Shown one piece after another: positions 16,701-23,495 of a DNA stretch of 64,000 nucleotides. Every line of letters starts with the position of its first letter. Position 1 is the stretch's first letter. The stretch spans positions 1,359,370 through 1,423,369 of the forward strand of contig CAWGGX010000003.1 of NCBI GenBank assembly GCA_963822215.1, read 5' to 3'. This stretch comes from Roseiarcus sp963822215 (GTDB taxonomy: Bacteria > Pseudomonadota > Alphaproteobacteria > Rhizobiales > Beijerinckiaceae). Under the pieces are notes generated by a model. That model worked only from the letters and a program-made list of their open reading frames with translations, was not told the origin of the DNA and made no database searches. The translations under genes and the position numbers were made by a program.

Positions 16701-18622
16701 AGCGAGGAGAGAGTGCCGGCGTTCGAGATCGTCGCGCCGGCGCTGTTGACGACCGAGTTTGCGCTCAGCGTCTCGCCGGACGCGATCGTAACGCCCACCG
16801 CGGCGGTGGAACTGTTGGTCAGCGTCGTGATGCCGGTGAAGTTGCCGCCGGTGACGCTGAGCGTGGCCGTGTCGTTGTTGTTGAACGTGCTGTTGCCGGC
16901 AAGATTGCCGCCGGTCACGGTGAAACTGCTGGAATCATTGTTGGTGATCGCGCCCTGGATCGTTCCTGCGGCATTGACCGTCCCGAAACTGACGCCGGTG
17001 ACGCCGTTGGTGAGCCCGCCGGTGACAATCGCTGACGGCGAGGTCTGCCCGTTGTCGAATGTTCCGGAATTGTTGTTGATCGCCCCGTTCCAGATATTCT
17101 CATTGTCGATTGTGCCGCCGGCGTTGGCGCCTGTCCCTTGCCAAATGTTATTGTTCGTGATGCTGGCGCCGGCGACGTTGGCGCCGACGTTGACGTTGCC
17201 GGTCCAGATCCCGGTCGTCGTGTTTGTGATCGTGCCGGTGTTGACGGCTACGTTGGCGTTGTACACGCTACTGTTGTTGAAAGTACCGTGATTGACTAAG
17301 TCGTCTGTCGTAAAACCCTGGTTGTTAATCGTCGCACCACGGGCGTTGGTCACCGTGCCGAATGTGTTTGCCCCAGTGAAGAAGGTCGTGCCGCCGCTGG
17401 TGGTCACATTGGCGCCGCCGGTGATGTTGTTGAGGGTGCCGCCCGACGAGGAGATTCCGTTCACCGAGGTTAGGGTTAGACTTCCACCGGTGATCTCGCC
17501 CCCCGCTCCGACGCTGACCGAGGCTTGCGTTACCGAGTTGCCGCCGAGATTGAGCGTGCCGCCCGATACGGTCGTTGTACCGGTCGCCGCGCCGAGCGCA
17601 CTCGCCGAGCCGAGTTGCAGCGTCCCGCTCGTGACCGTCGTGCCCCCCGTGTAGGTGTTGGCTCCTGAGAGCGTGACCGTGTTCAAGCCGCCGGTGATCT
17701 GAAGCGATCCGCTCCCGGTGATCGTGTTCGCGACGGTCGTGGAGTTGGCGGTCTGATTTACTGTCAGACTAGATCCGGAACCGATGATGCCGATAGCGCC
17801 CGTCAAGCTCGCCCCTGCGCCAAACGACAGGGTATTGCCGGTTGAAACCGCGTCGATCGTGTCGCCGACTCTCGCGCCGGCGCCGCCCGCCGCGCCCCCG
17901 GAAACGGCGCCGCCGTTGTATGTGAAGGTTCCGCCGGACAGGACAACGCCGGCGCCGCCGTTGCCGGCGGATCCGTTGAAGGCGCCTGTGCCGGCGGCCC
18001 CGCCAGCGCCGCCCAAAATTTGGCCGCCGGTCTCAGTAAGGGATGACCCGGCCGAAATGAATACGCCTCCGCCGCCTTGGCCGCCAGAGCCGCCATTGGC
18101 AGCGACCGAGTTTCCGCCGGCGCCTCCCGCCCCGCCCTGCAAGGTGCCGCCGGGGAGCGTGGCCGTGCCCCCGGTCGACAGGCGGATCCCGTAACCGCCG
18201 GCGCCGCCGCCGCCGCCGCCGCCGTCGGAGCCGATGCCTGCGCCACCCGCAGTACCCGGGGCCCCCGTGTTTCCTCCGCTCGCTCCGCCTGCGCCGCCGG
18301 CGCCGCCGATGCCGAGAGCGCCGGCTCCGGCTCCGCCGGCGCCTCCCGCCCCGTCCGGCGCGCCGCCGCCGCCGCCGCCGCCGCCGCTGGTGGCCGAACC
18401 GTTGCCGCCGTTCGCTCCCGGGGCTCCGCCACTGCCTGGATTGTTGAAGCCGTCGCCGCCCGCGCCACCGACGCTTTGCGCCGCAACAGGCGCGCTCAGC
18501 GCAAGAACCCCCATGAACGCAAGGGCCGCAATCGACGCCCCGCTGAGCAGCGCTCGGCGGGCCCCGCTTCCCACCTGACCGAAACCGACTGCGCCGCGCA
18601 AAGACCGGACCTGCTGGTGCAT
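10733..18622 (-). CDS. Giant autotransporter adhesin (type V secretion)
   Basis: About 2,629 residues. An extended signal peptide (RALLSGASIAALAFMGVL to APVAAQS) is followed by a Gly/Ala-rich stretch of about 220 residues like the PGRS type, one autotransporter-associated repeat (GSLQITGGLNTVTLSGANTY), then roughly 1,900 residues of Asn/Thr/Gly-rich passenger built from short beta-helix rungs such as NNTGxVNAAGTINGxVSNSG. The last 300 residues form a typical autotransporter beta-barrel that ends in LRYSY with an aromatic terminal residue. The ATG at 18622 is chosen because the signal peptide follows at once; the frame is open 67 codons further up. The product should be a cell-surface fibre for adhesion or aggregation. 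Its place inside a T6SS region is unusual. Confidence 0.93.
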   Translation of the reverse strand: MHQQVRSLRGAVGFGQVGSGARRALLSGASIAALAFMGVLALSAPVAAQSVGGAGGDGFNNPGSGGAPGANGGNGSATSGGGGGGGGAPDGAGGAGGAGAGALGIGGAGGAGGASGGNTGAPGTAGGAGIGSDGGGGGGGAGGYGIRLSTGGTATLPGGTLQGGAGGAGGNSVAANGGSGGQGGGGVFISAGSSLTETGGQILGGAGGAAGTGAFNGSAGNGGAGVVLSGGTFTYNGGAVSGGAAGGAGARVGDTIDAVSTGNTLSFGAGASLTGAIGIIGSGSSLTVNQTANSTTVANTITGSGSLQITGGLNTVTLSGANTYTGGTTVTSGTLQLGSASALGAATGTTTVSGGTLNLGGNSVTQASVSVGAGGEITGGSLTLTSVNGISSSGGTLNNITGGANVTTSGGTTFFTGANTFGTVTNARGATINNQGFTTDDLVNHGTFNNSSVYNANVAVNTGTITNTTTGIWTGNVNVGANVAGASITNNNIWQGTGANAGGTIDNENIWNGAINNNSGTFDNGQTSPSAIVTGGLTNGVTGVSFGTVNAAGTIQGAITNNDSSSFTVTGGNLAGNSTFNNNDTATLSVTGGNFTGITTLTNSSTAAVGVTIASGETLSANSVVNSAGATISNAGTLSSLTTALSNAGTLNTDSATSVVNGGVNNTGAVNAAGTINGGVSNSGSGVFTVTGGNLAGNSAFNNSGTATLNVTGGNFTGVTTLTNSSTAAPGVTIASGDTLSANSVVNSAGATISNAGTLSSLTTTLSNAGTLNTDSATSVVNGGVNNTGSVNAAGTINGAVSNSGSGVFTVTGGNLVGDGTFNNAGTATLNVTGGNFTGVTTLTNSSTATPGVTIASGDTLSANSVVNSAGATISNAGTLSSLTSALSNAGTLNTDFATSVINGGVNNTGVVNAAGTINGGVNNTGSVNAAGTINGAVSNSGSGVFTVTGGNLVGNSTFDNAGTATLNVTGGNFTGITTLTNSSTAAPGVTIASGDTLSANSVVNSAGATISNAGTLSSLTSALSNAGTLNTDFATSVINGGVDNTGAVNAAGTINDAVSNSGTFALQGNLAGDGTSTFTNTSTGTLTVGAFQFGTTAHTFGALDNAGTVTVAAGGGQINVGAITQTGGSIDSSGAITATGAIAINGGKLINESTGTVTTAALTIGSLGEVDNSKLITSTAIVTNAGTYVSEAATSELAAALTNTGTVTANGGKIDGAIQNNAGGNFNVGGAFTAGSTFANALGANLNVNTGTFTVTGALTNSGAVTVASGATLDARTLSPGITNNIGGTIANAGTIDDDLNNAGLVNNNSGGVYNANVASNTGTINNNLGGTWNGNVNSGANTTGTINNAGTWKGSGAGSFNDGGTLNNTGTWTGGLTNNSGATNNSGTFTGGLNVLGGTATNRANGVIDTVTVSSGGSFDNQFNASVTGSLTNSGTGIVTNEGTIGTPGVGTFSVVNNAHATFTNNSGGVVYGLDNFGIAYNFGTINATTPGGVALQNEGGGKFFYIGTVNGQVINDGQMFYSGVVTGNVNNNAGSTLTVSGLLQVTGVVNNAGNLEVGDAAAVPPVSTVGILTVAGLLTNSGTGVLTVDAGSTLDANGGVSTAGTITNNGVTSGAVTSNTGGITNNANWIGDVVAGANVAGGAITNTGVWTGTGNNDGGTLTNSGTWTGVIHNNSGTFANLSPGTVSGALTNGGTATNSGALNGGVSNSNAFENKSGGRVLAGLTNLGGTATNDSGGTIDTATVTGGALNNSGAITATVSNSAIFANMTGGTVGGLLTNTATGTATNSGALNAGVSNSNAFENMSGGTVVGGLTNLGGTATNDAGGTIDTATVTAGTLDNSGAITGTVSNSATFANMTGGTVGGLLTNASGATASNSGTLSAGVLNSGTFTNNSGGVVNGGLTNFAAVNAAGGQINGAIDNKPTGMFTVTGAVASTGASTFLNELGANLNVSAGGTYTLSGLLTNAGTVNVASNGELNASAGGVQNQGGGKIVNLGIVLDDLNNAGLVLNYGAYTATVASNSGSICNGSSSSNATCGSINNSSASWSGTVGTSTTGNTGTIWNYGTWDGSTGAGVSYNGGGTIDNENKWEGALVNNGGTLLNNGTITGAVTANGGIVNSSSAKSVIEGNVTLPGATADVFALGTIGGTVSVNGFGSFYVGDPTAAAILPFTSLAAAQSYDQNHLGQTLNVGGSVTPGSTVTIPVDLATGKTNVINIAGSATNASAGLSGILTNPGNLQWANSHLAYTNNSLPLTLAGQQLLAGASQTGFYQYTPVNSDSILQSLKAGVVSAPASQVSTIITALTTSFFQNAQAFLGAPTNPTPNLLYGGVWSRGGGGAITLELTASGGGSSYSTETKSINDIGGFQFGIDEGLYNINNSKMNVHLGLTAGEAFAASSDTFSTPGLFQTSNGVSTNAQVPFYGVYAALTGNGLAATFQWRRNLFDLSLTDPSLGTQGPQKLNAQGNTESVDVGYQIPFGNGYSFTPAVAFFFTQTNVDSLSVELGGGPISVFQFDGLNSTLGRFGGRLATTYSLNDNLFLVPYLTINAWHEFQGTSTTNFSQPVAFAAGAALVPSVTTNSVGTFGQVSLGFATQSPKSGFTSYLQADLRVGSNIQGWGVIGGLRYSY
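15440..16990 (-). repeat. Long 363-bp tandem repeats inside the autotransporter
   Basis: Matching points occur at 15547, 15958, 16321 and 16684. The spacings are 411, 363 and 363 bases, so the unit is 121 codons. The 411-base interval is one unit plus a 48-base (16-codon) internal duplication around 15850-15900. All changes are multiples of three, so the frame is kept. Confidence 0.9.
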
Positions 18623-19387
18623 CGTCGCCACCCCGTGAAATAAATTACTTATCGCAGCTGAATGATTTGACCCCAGACGCGGCCAACCCGCGACAACGAG
18701 TCGCGATTTGCCCACATTCCCGGTTACGTTGCGCGAAGGGTCAAAGCAACGCTTTTGTGGCGAATTGTGGCGGCGGCCCGGCCGCCCGGCGCCGATCGCA
18801 TGGGCGTGTTGCGCAATTGCCACAGAAATGGGCCGCCCGCGTGCTTAATTCTAGCGGGTTTCATTATCTTCCCGAACGGCGGCCCCGATAGTCTTCTGAT
18901 GTGCAGACTCCGGTGGCGGAGAGGCGATCGCCGCATGGAGCACGCAACGAGGATTGTCGGATCGAGGCGAGCGTCGTGGCCAGGTTTAGTGACCTTCGAT
19001 GGCTTGCGAAGCCAATCGCTTCGGGTGCTCCGCTCCCGGTCATCGGGAACGAACCCAACCGCCCGGAGGATCAACTCTCCGGCCGCCGCTTTCTGGCCGC
19101 GCTTTGCAACCCGGCCGCGCCCGCTCTTGCGCCCTCGTTTCGCCCGCCTGTTCTTTCCCTGATCCGCGCCGAAAGCGCCTGTTCGGTCCCTGTTTTGGGC
19201 GCTTGAAATTCCCTGTTCCGCGCCCGCTCCGGCCAGCAACCGGCGGGTTGAAAAACCGGCAACACCATGACAATGCAGGACTTCCCGGGACGGAGCGCCG
19301 ACCGCGACGCGAGGAAATTCCCTGCTAGCAGGGAAACCGGATTGAAAATCACCCCGCTCTCACGCCTCGCCAGAGGCTGGCGCCGCC
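18623..19387. other. 765-bp intergenic region with a degenerate repeat
   Basis: No convincing gene is seen between the start of the autotransporter gene and the end of the ialB-like gene. The stretch next to the autotransporter is relatively AT-rich (AAATAAATTACTTATCG near 18650) and probably holds its promoter. The part from about 19150 carries copies of the TTCCCTG repeat described separately. Confidence 0.5.
19150..19346. repeat. Degenerate TTCCCTG-type interspersed repeat, copy A
   Basis: TTTCCCTG, GGTCCCTG and AATTCCCTG occur at spacings of roughly 25-30 bases, followed by GGCAACACCA and a terminal palindrome CCCTGCTAGCAGGG. The same words in the same order are found at 34978-35137, so the two are copies of one decayed repeat family. 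Confidence 0.6.
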
Positions 19388-19969
19388 CTACTTGCCGATG
19401 TCCGCCAGAGCCTGGGCGAAGCCCTTCATGTTCACGGTGAACTTCGCCTCGGCGCCGTTGACCGCGTGGATCGTGATCTCGGTCGTCGGCGCTCCGCTGA
19501 GGCTCTTGACCACCGTCTCCTCCAGCGGCAGCAGCGCCTCGCAATGGTCGGGCATGCAGATCGAATAGCCGACCTTGCGCACCTCCTTGTCGCCGATCCG
19601 GATCTCCATCCCCGGCGGGATCTGGACGCCGGAGGGAACGGAGATCGCCGAGGCGAGCTTGCCCTCCTGATGTCCGATCACCCAAGTGAACACGATCCGT
19701 TGCGCGCCGGCCTTGTCGGTCTCGGCGATCTTGAGCGCCGCCGAGCATAGGCGCTTGCTGTCGGCCTGGTCGGTCTGCGCGCAGGTGACCGTCCAGTTGT
19801 CGTCGACGATGGTCTCGGCGCGCCGGATTTTGGCTGGCTCGGCCGACGGCGCCGCGGAGCTCTTCGCAGCGGGCTTGGCGGTATCGGGCGCAGCGGGCTT
19901 CGCGGTTTGGGCCAGGGCGGGCGCGAAGGCCAGACCGGCGACGACCAGCCCCGGCAGATAACCTCTCAT
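19388..19969 (-). CDS. Invasion-associated locus B (IalB) family protein
   Basis: A 193-residue secreted protein. A signal peptide (LVVAGLAFAPALAQ) and an Ala/Pro/Lys linker precede the IalB domain, recognised by DNWTVTCAQT, KRLCSAAL, VFTWVIG, PPGMEIRIGD, VGYSICMPDHCEALLPL and the C-terminal VNMKGFAQAL. The paired cysteines suggest periplasmic disulphides. IalB proteins are common in Hyphomicrobiales; the Bartonella member promotes erythrocyte invasion, but most others are general envelope proteins. The gene is divergent from tssB and shares a 164-base intergenic region with it. Confidence 0.9.
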   Translation of the reverse strand: MRGYLPGLVVAGLAFAPALAQTAKPAAPDTAKPAAKSSAAPSAEPAKIRRAETIVDDNWTVTCAQTDQADSKRLCSAALKIAETDKAGAQRIVFTWVIGHQEGKLASAISVPSGVQIPPGMEIRIGDKEVRKVGYSICMPDHCEALLPLEETVVKSLSGAPTTEITIHAVNGAEAKFTVNMKGFAQALADIGK

Positions 19970-20003
19970 AATGTGCGCTCCGACCTGATTTCACACTGTT
20001 CGG

Positions 20004-20026
20004 CCCTGCTAAGCGGATCAGCAGGG
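20004..20026. promoter_or_regulatory. Inverted repeat between ialB-like gene and tssB
   Basis: CCCTGCT and AGCAGGG flank a 9-base spacer, a perfect 7-bp inverted repeat. It lies about 37 bases upstream of the possible sigma-54 promoter of tssB, so it may be an operator or enhancer-like site; it also resembles the palindrome of the TTCCCTG repeat family. Confidence 0.35.
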
Positions 20027-20062
20027 GGCTGTCAATTTGTCCCGCCCGCGTCCGTAGTGTGA

Positions 20063-20077
20063 TGGAAATCATATTGC
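20063..20077 (+). promoter_or_regulatory. Possible sigma-54 (-24/-12) promoter of tssB operon
   Basis: TGGAAATCATATTGC matches the sigma-54 pattern TGGCACN5TTGC at the invariant TGG and TTGC with correct spacing, with two mismatches in the CAC. The predicted transcript would start near 20088, about 45 bases before the tssB ATG. Several T6SS clusters are known to be RpoN-dependent. No bEBP gene is present in the window. Confidence 0.4.
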
Positions 20078-20133
20078 GTTCCGCCGCCACTATACTAAGC
20101 TGCGTGTTGACATAGGGAGACGGGAGCGGCGTC

Positions 20134-20667
20134 ATGGCGTCCAACAGCAATTCCGGTCAGAAATTTATTTCCCGCAACCGCAAGCCGAGAGTTCACATCA
20201 CCTACGAGGATCCGTACGACGCCAATCGGCTCGTCGAGCTGCCGTTCGTGATGGGCGTGCTGGCCGATCTTTCGGGCAACGCTTCGACGGTCGCCAAGGC
20301 CGAGATGGTCGACCGCAAGTTCCTGGACATCGACATGGACAATTTCGACAAGCGCATGGCCGCGATCGAGCCGGCGGTGTCGATGAAGGTCGAAAACAAA
20401 CTCGGCGCCGATGAAGGCGGCGAGAAGCTGTCGGTGAATTTGAAGTTCACCAAAATGGACGATTTCTCGCCCGCCGCGATCGCGCGCCAAGTGCCCGCCA
20501 CCGCCAAGCTGCTCCAGGCGCGCGAGCAGCTGTCGAATTTGCTTCGCTACATGGACGGAAAGGTCGCCGCGGAAGACACCCTCAAGAAGCTGCTCGCCGA
20601 TCCGGATTTGATGGCGGCGATGAAGTCGAAGCTTGGTCAGAAGCCGAGCGAAGGCGGAGCGGCCTAA
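20134..20667 (+). CDS. tssB: T6SS contractile sheath small subunit TssB
   Basis: A 177-residue TssB/VipA protein. Family marks are RKPRVHITYEDPYD near the N-terminus, ELPFVMGVLADLSG, FLDIDMDNFDKRM and the C-terminal LRYMDGKVAAEDTL helix that binds TssC. GGGAG lies just before the ATG. TssB and TssC copolymerise into the sheath around the Hcp tube. The gene is the first of a plus-strand operon that runs through clpV. Confidence 0.96.
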   Translation: MASNSNSGQKFISRNRKPRVHITYEDPYDANRLVELPFVMGVLADLSGNASTVAKAEMVDRKFLDIDMDNFDKRMAAIEPAVSMKVENKLGADEGGEKLSVNLKFTKMDDFSPAAIARQVPATAKLLQAREQLSNLLRYMDGKVAAEDTLKKLLADPDLMAAMKSKLGQKPSEGGAA

Positions 20668-20745
20668 GACTCCAGATCTCCGCGCGGCGGGCTCGCTCGT
20701 CGCAACTCGATTTGACCCAACACGGCGTGACAGGGAAGCTGCGCA

Positions 20746-22239
20746 ATGGCTGAGCTTGAGGAACAGAAACAGGCGGAGACCGCGGGAGCCGCGGTTGTCG
20801 AGGCCGACGACTTCTCCGAAATTTTGAAACAAAACTTCAAGCCGCGCAGCGACCGCGCCGCGGCGGAAGTCGAAAACGCCGTTCAGACGCTGGTGACGCA
20901 GGCCCTGGCCGATACGAGCGTCGTCAAGACCGACGTTATCGACACGATCGAGGCGATGATCGCGGCTCTCGACGCGAAGCTCTCTGCGCAGATGAACGCA
21001 ATTCTGCACGCCCCCGAGTTCAAGCAGCTCGAGAGCGCCTGGCGGGGCCTCAACTATCTCGTCTTCAACTCGGAGACCGACGCCACGCTGAAGATCCGCG
21101 TCCTCAACGTCGGCAAGATGGAACTCTATCGCAATCTCAAGTCCTATCCCGGCGCGCGGTGGGACCAGAGTCCGCTGTTTAAGGCGATCTACGAAAGCGA
21201 GTTCGGTCAGCTTGGCGGGGAACCCTATGGCGCGCTCGTCGCCGACTTCCACTTCAGCCACGCGCCGACCGACGTCCAGCTCTTGCGCGATCTGTCCAAG
21301 GTGGCCTCGGCATCGCTTGCGCCCTTGATCACGGGCGCGGACCCGAACCTGCTCGGCATGGATTCCTGGACCGAACTCATGAATCCGCGTGACATCGGCA
21401 AGCTGATGGACACGCCAGACTACGCCGCATGGAAGGGCCTCCGGGACGCGGTCGACAGCCGGTATGTCGCGCTGTGCATGCCGCGCGTGCTGGCGCGCCT
21501 GCCTTACGGCTCCAAGACGGAGCCGATCGAGGAATTCGCTTTCGAGGAGGAGACCGACGGTCACCGCGGCGAGAAATATGCCTGGATGAACGCCGCCTAT
21601 GCGATGGCGGCCAACGTCAACCGCGCCTTCAAGGAATACGGCTGGACGGTGCGCATCCGCGGCGTCGAGTTGGGCGGCGAGGTGATCAACCTGCCGACCC
21701 ATACGTTCCCGACGGACGACGGCGGCGTCGACATGAAATGTCCAACGGAGATCGCCATCACCGACCGGCGGGAAGCGGAGCTCTCTAAGGCCGGCATCAT
21801 CTCGATCATCCACCGGAAGAACTCCGACAAGGCGGCGTTCATCGGCGCGCAGTCGGTCTACAAGCCCAAGCTTTACGACAAGGTGGAAGCCACCGCGGCG
21901 GACAACCTCTCTGCCCGCATTCCATATATGTTCGCCGTGTCCCGGTTCGCGCACTACCTCAAGTGCATGGTCCGCGACAAGATCGGCTCGACCAAGGAAA
22001 GGGCCCAGCTCGAGACGTGGCTGAACGAGTGGATCACGCTCTATGTCGACGGGGATCCCGAGCATTCAAGCGAAGAAGTGAAAGCCAAGCTGCCGCTCGC
22101 GGCGGCCAAGGTCACGGTGATCGAGGACGAGCAAAACCCGGGCTATTACTCAGCGAATTTCTACCTGCGTCCACATTTTCAGCTGGAAGGCATGGACATC
22201 GGCATGAGCCTTGTCTCCCGCCTGCCACTCGAGAAGTGA
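20746..22239 (+). CDS. tssC: T6SS contractile sheath large subunit TssC
   Basis: A 497-residue TssC/VipB protein of the usual length. Visible family features are ESAWRGLNYLVFNSETD, FHFSHAPTDVQLLRDLS, LPYGSKTEPIEEFAFEEE, the HYLKCMVRDKIG segment and the C-terminal YYSANFYLRPHFQLEGM. It forms the sheath with TssB, whose gene ends 78 bases upstream. No truncation or odd residue is seen. Confidence 0.97.
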   Translation: MAELEEQKQAETAGAAVVEADDFSEILKQNFKPRSDRAAAEVENAVQTLVTQALADTSVVKTDVIDTIEAMIAALDAKLSAQMNAILHAPEFKQLESAWRGLNYLVFNSETDATLKIRVLNVGKMELYRNLKSYPGARWDQSPLFKAIYESEFGQLGGEPYGALVADFHFSHAPTDVQLLRDLSKVASASLAPLITGADPNLLGMDSWTELMNPRDIGKLMDTPDYAAWKGLRDAVDSRYVALCMPRVLARLPYGSKTEPIEEFAFEEETDGHRGEKYAWMNAAYAMAANVNRAFKEYGWTVRIRGVELGGEVINLPTHTFPTDDGGVDMKCPTEIAITDRREAELSKAGIISIIHRKNSDKAAFIGAQSVYKPKLYDKVEATAADNLSARIPYMFAVSRFAHYLKCMVRDKIGSTKERAQLETWLNEWITLYVDGDPEHSSEEVKAKLPLAAAKVTVIEDEQNPGYYSANFYLRPHFQLEGMDIGMSLVSRLPLEK

Positions 22240-22363
22240 CGGCGCGGGCGCGGCTTCAGCTCGAAGCTGCTCCCGATTAGGGCAAATGAGCGTTTGGGGC
22301 GGAGGCGGCGAGGTTTTTTACGACGTCTCCGATTTTAGGGAAGCATGAAAGGAGAAATCGATC

Positions 22364-22864
22364 ATGGCAAGCGGCGATATGTTTCTCGAATTCTCGGGCA
22401 AAAACAAGTTTGATGGCGAATCGCCGGACGACAAGTACAAGGACAAGATCCAGATCATGTCGTTCTCGTTCGGCGTGTCGAACTCCGGCACCGGCGCGGT
22501 GGGCACCGGCTCCGGCGCCAGCAAGGCGTCGTTCTCCGACCTCAGCGTCACGAAGTACGCCGACAAGTCGTCGCCGAACTTCTTCATCAACTGCGTGAAC
22601 GGCGCCCATCACGAGAAGGCGATCCTGCACATTCGCAAGGCGGGCGAGAACCCGCAGGAATATTTGACGATCACGATGGAGGAGGTGTTTATCACCTCGT
22701 TCAGCCATGCCGGCGCCGACGGCGGCGGCCTTCCCACGGAGAGCGCGACCCTCAACTTCTCCAAGATGGAAGTCGCCTACAAGCCGCAGAAAGCGGACGG
22801 CACGTTGGACGCCGTCAACAAGAAGGGCTGGGACGTCAAAGGGCAGAAGACCTATTCTGCCTGA
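22364..22864 (+). CDS. hcp: T6SS tube protein Hcp (TssD)
   Basis: A 166-residue Hcp-family protein. It starts MASGDMFLEFS and contains SPNFFINCVNGAHHEKAIL, HIRKAGENPQEYLTITMEEV and YKPQKADGTLDAV, the normal beta-barrel signature. AAAGGAGAAA precedes the ATG. Hcp hexamers stack into the tube thrown by sheath contraction and are also secreted. There is no effector extension. A strong hairpin follows the gene and may keep hcp transcript in excess over the downstream genes. Confidence 0.96.
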   Translation: MASGDMFLEFSGKNKFDGESPDDKYKDKIQIMSFSFGVSNSGTGAVGTGSGASKASFSDLSVTKYADKSSPNFFINCVNGAHHEKAILHIRKAGENPQEYLTITMEEVFITSFSHAGADGGGLPTESATLNFSKMEVAYKPQKADGTLDAVNKKGWDVKGQKTYSA

Positions 22865-22872
22865 TCGGAGGC

Positions 22873-22907
22873 GGCGGCCGGGACCGGCGTCCCCGGGTCC
22901 GGCCGCC
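22873..22907 (+). terminator. GC-rich hairpin after hcp (possible partial terminator)
   Basis: GGCGGCCGGGACC pairs with GGTCCGGCCGCC with one bulge and a 10-base loop. There is no T-run, so full termination is unlikely; mRNA stabilisation or partial read-through, giving more Hcp than TssE, is the likely effect. Confidence 0.45.
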
Positions 22908-22949
22908 ATCCGCCTTCACTCTCTTTAGGCCCGAAGTCAGGAGGCGCGG

Positions 22950-23492
22950 ATGGTCGCCAAGAAGAGCGATCGGCTGGCGCCGCCGTTGATGTACGCCTTC
23001 CGCGCGGCGCACCAGGAGCGCGACGCCGCGGTCCGGGTCGACGTCCGCGAGGATGGCGAGCGCGTGCTGGCGTCGCGAAGGGTGACGACGCGGTCGCCGA
23101 TTACCGAAGGCGAATTGCGCAAGCTCGTAAGCTCGGACATCAGCGCGCTCATGAATACCGTTAACCTCGAATCGGCGGAAGACCTGTCCGATGTTCCCGA
23201 GGTCCGCCGGTCGATCCTCAACTTCGGGCTGCGCGACCTCGCGCGCCTGTCGATCGACGAGGACGCGGTGCACGGGGTGGCCAAGGAACTCGAGGTCGCG
23301 CTGCGCGAATTCGAGCCGAGGCTCGCAGCCAAGACAATCAAGGTCCGGCGCGACGACAAGGTGTCCGCAGACGAACTGAGAGTGCGGTTCCTGGTCAGCG
23401 CCGACCTGAAGCTGCACCCGGTCAACGTTCCCATGCAGTTTGTCGCGGAGATCGAATTGGACTCGGGCAAGATCAAGATCGACCGGCTCTGA
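22950..23492 (+). CDS. tssE: T6SS baseplate protein TssE (gp25-like)
   Basis: A 180-residue gp25-like protein. The key region LRKLVSSDISALMNTVNLES carries the conserved dipeptide area of gp25/TssE, followed by VRRSILNFGLRDLARL and LREFEPRL. GGAGG stands 6 bases before the ATG. TssE is part of the wedge of the T6SS baseplate with TssF, TssG and TssK. Only 3 bases separate its stop from the apparent beginning of tssF. Confidence 0.93.
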   Translation: MVAKKSDRLAPPLMYAFRAAHQERDAAVRVDVREDGERVLASRRVTTRSPITEGELRKLVSSDISALMNTVNLESAEDLSDVPEVRRSILNFGLRDLARLSIDEDAVHGVAKELEVALREFEPRLAAKTIKVRRDDKVSADELRVRFLVSADLKLHPVNVPMQFVAEIELDSGKIKIDRL

Positions 23493-23495
23493 CCG

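Noticed and set aside
12659..17654. Several long plus-strand frames opposite the autotransporter
   Set aside because: They consist of repetitive Val/Pro/Leu text that is the complement of the Asn/Thr/Gly repeats; not independent genes.
20091..20096. TATACT as a sigma-70 -10 box for tssB
   Set aside because: No acceptable -35 box at 16-18 bases upstream; the overlapping sigma-54 pattern fits better.
20095..22065. Long minus-strand open frame opposite tssB and tssC
   Set aside because: It mirrors two certain T6SS genes, has Arg/Asp/His-biased composition typical of antisense frames in GC-rich DNA, and has no domain.
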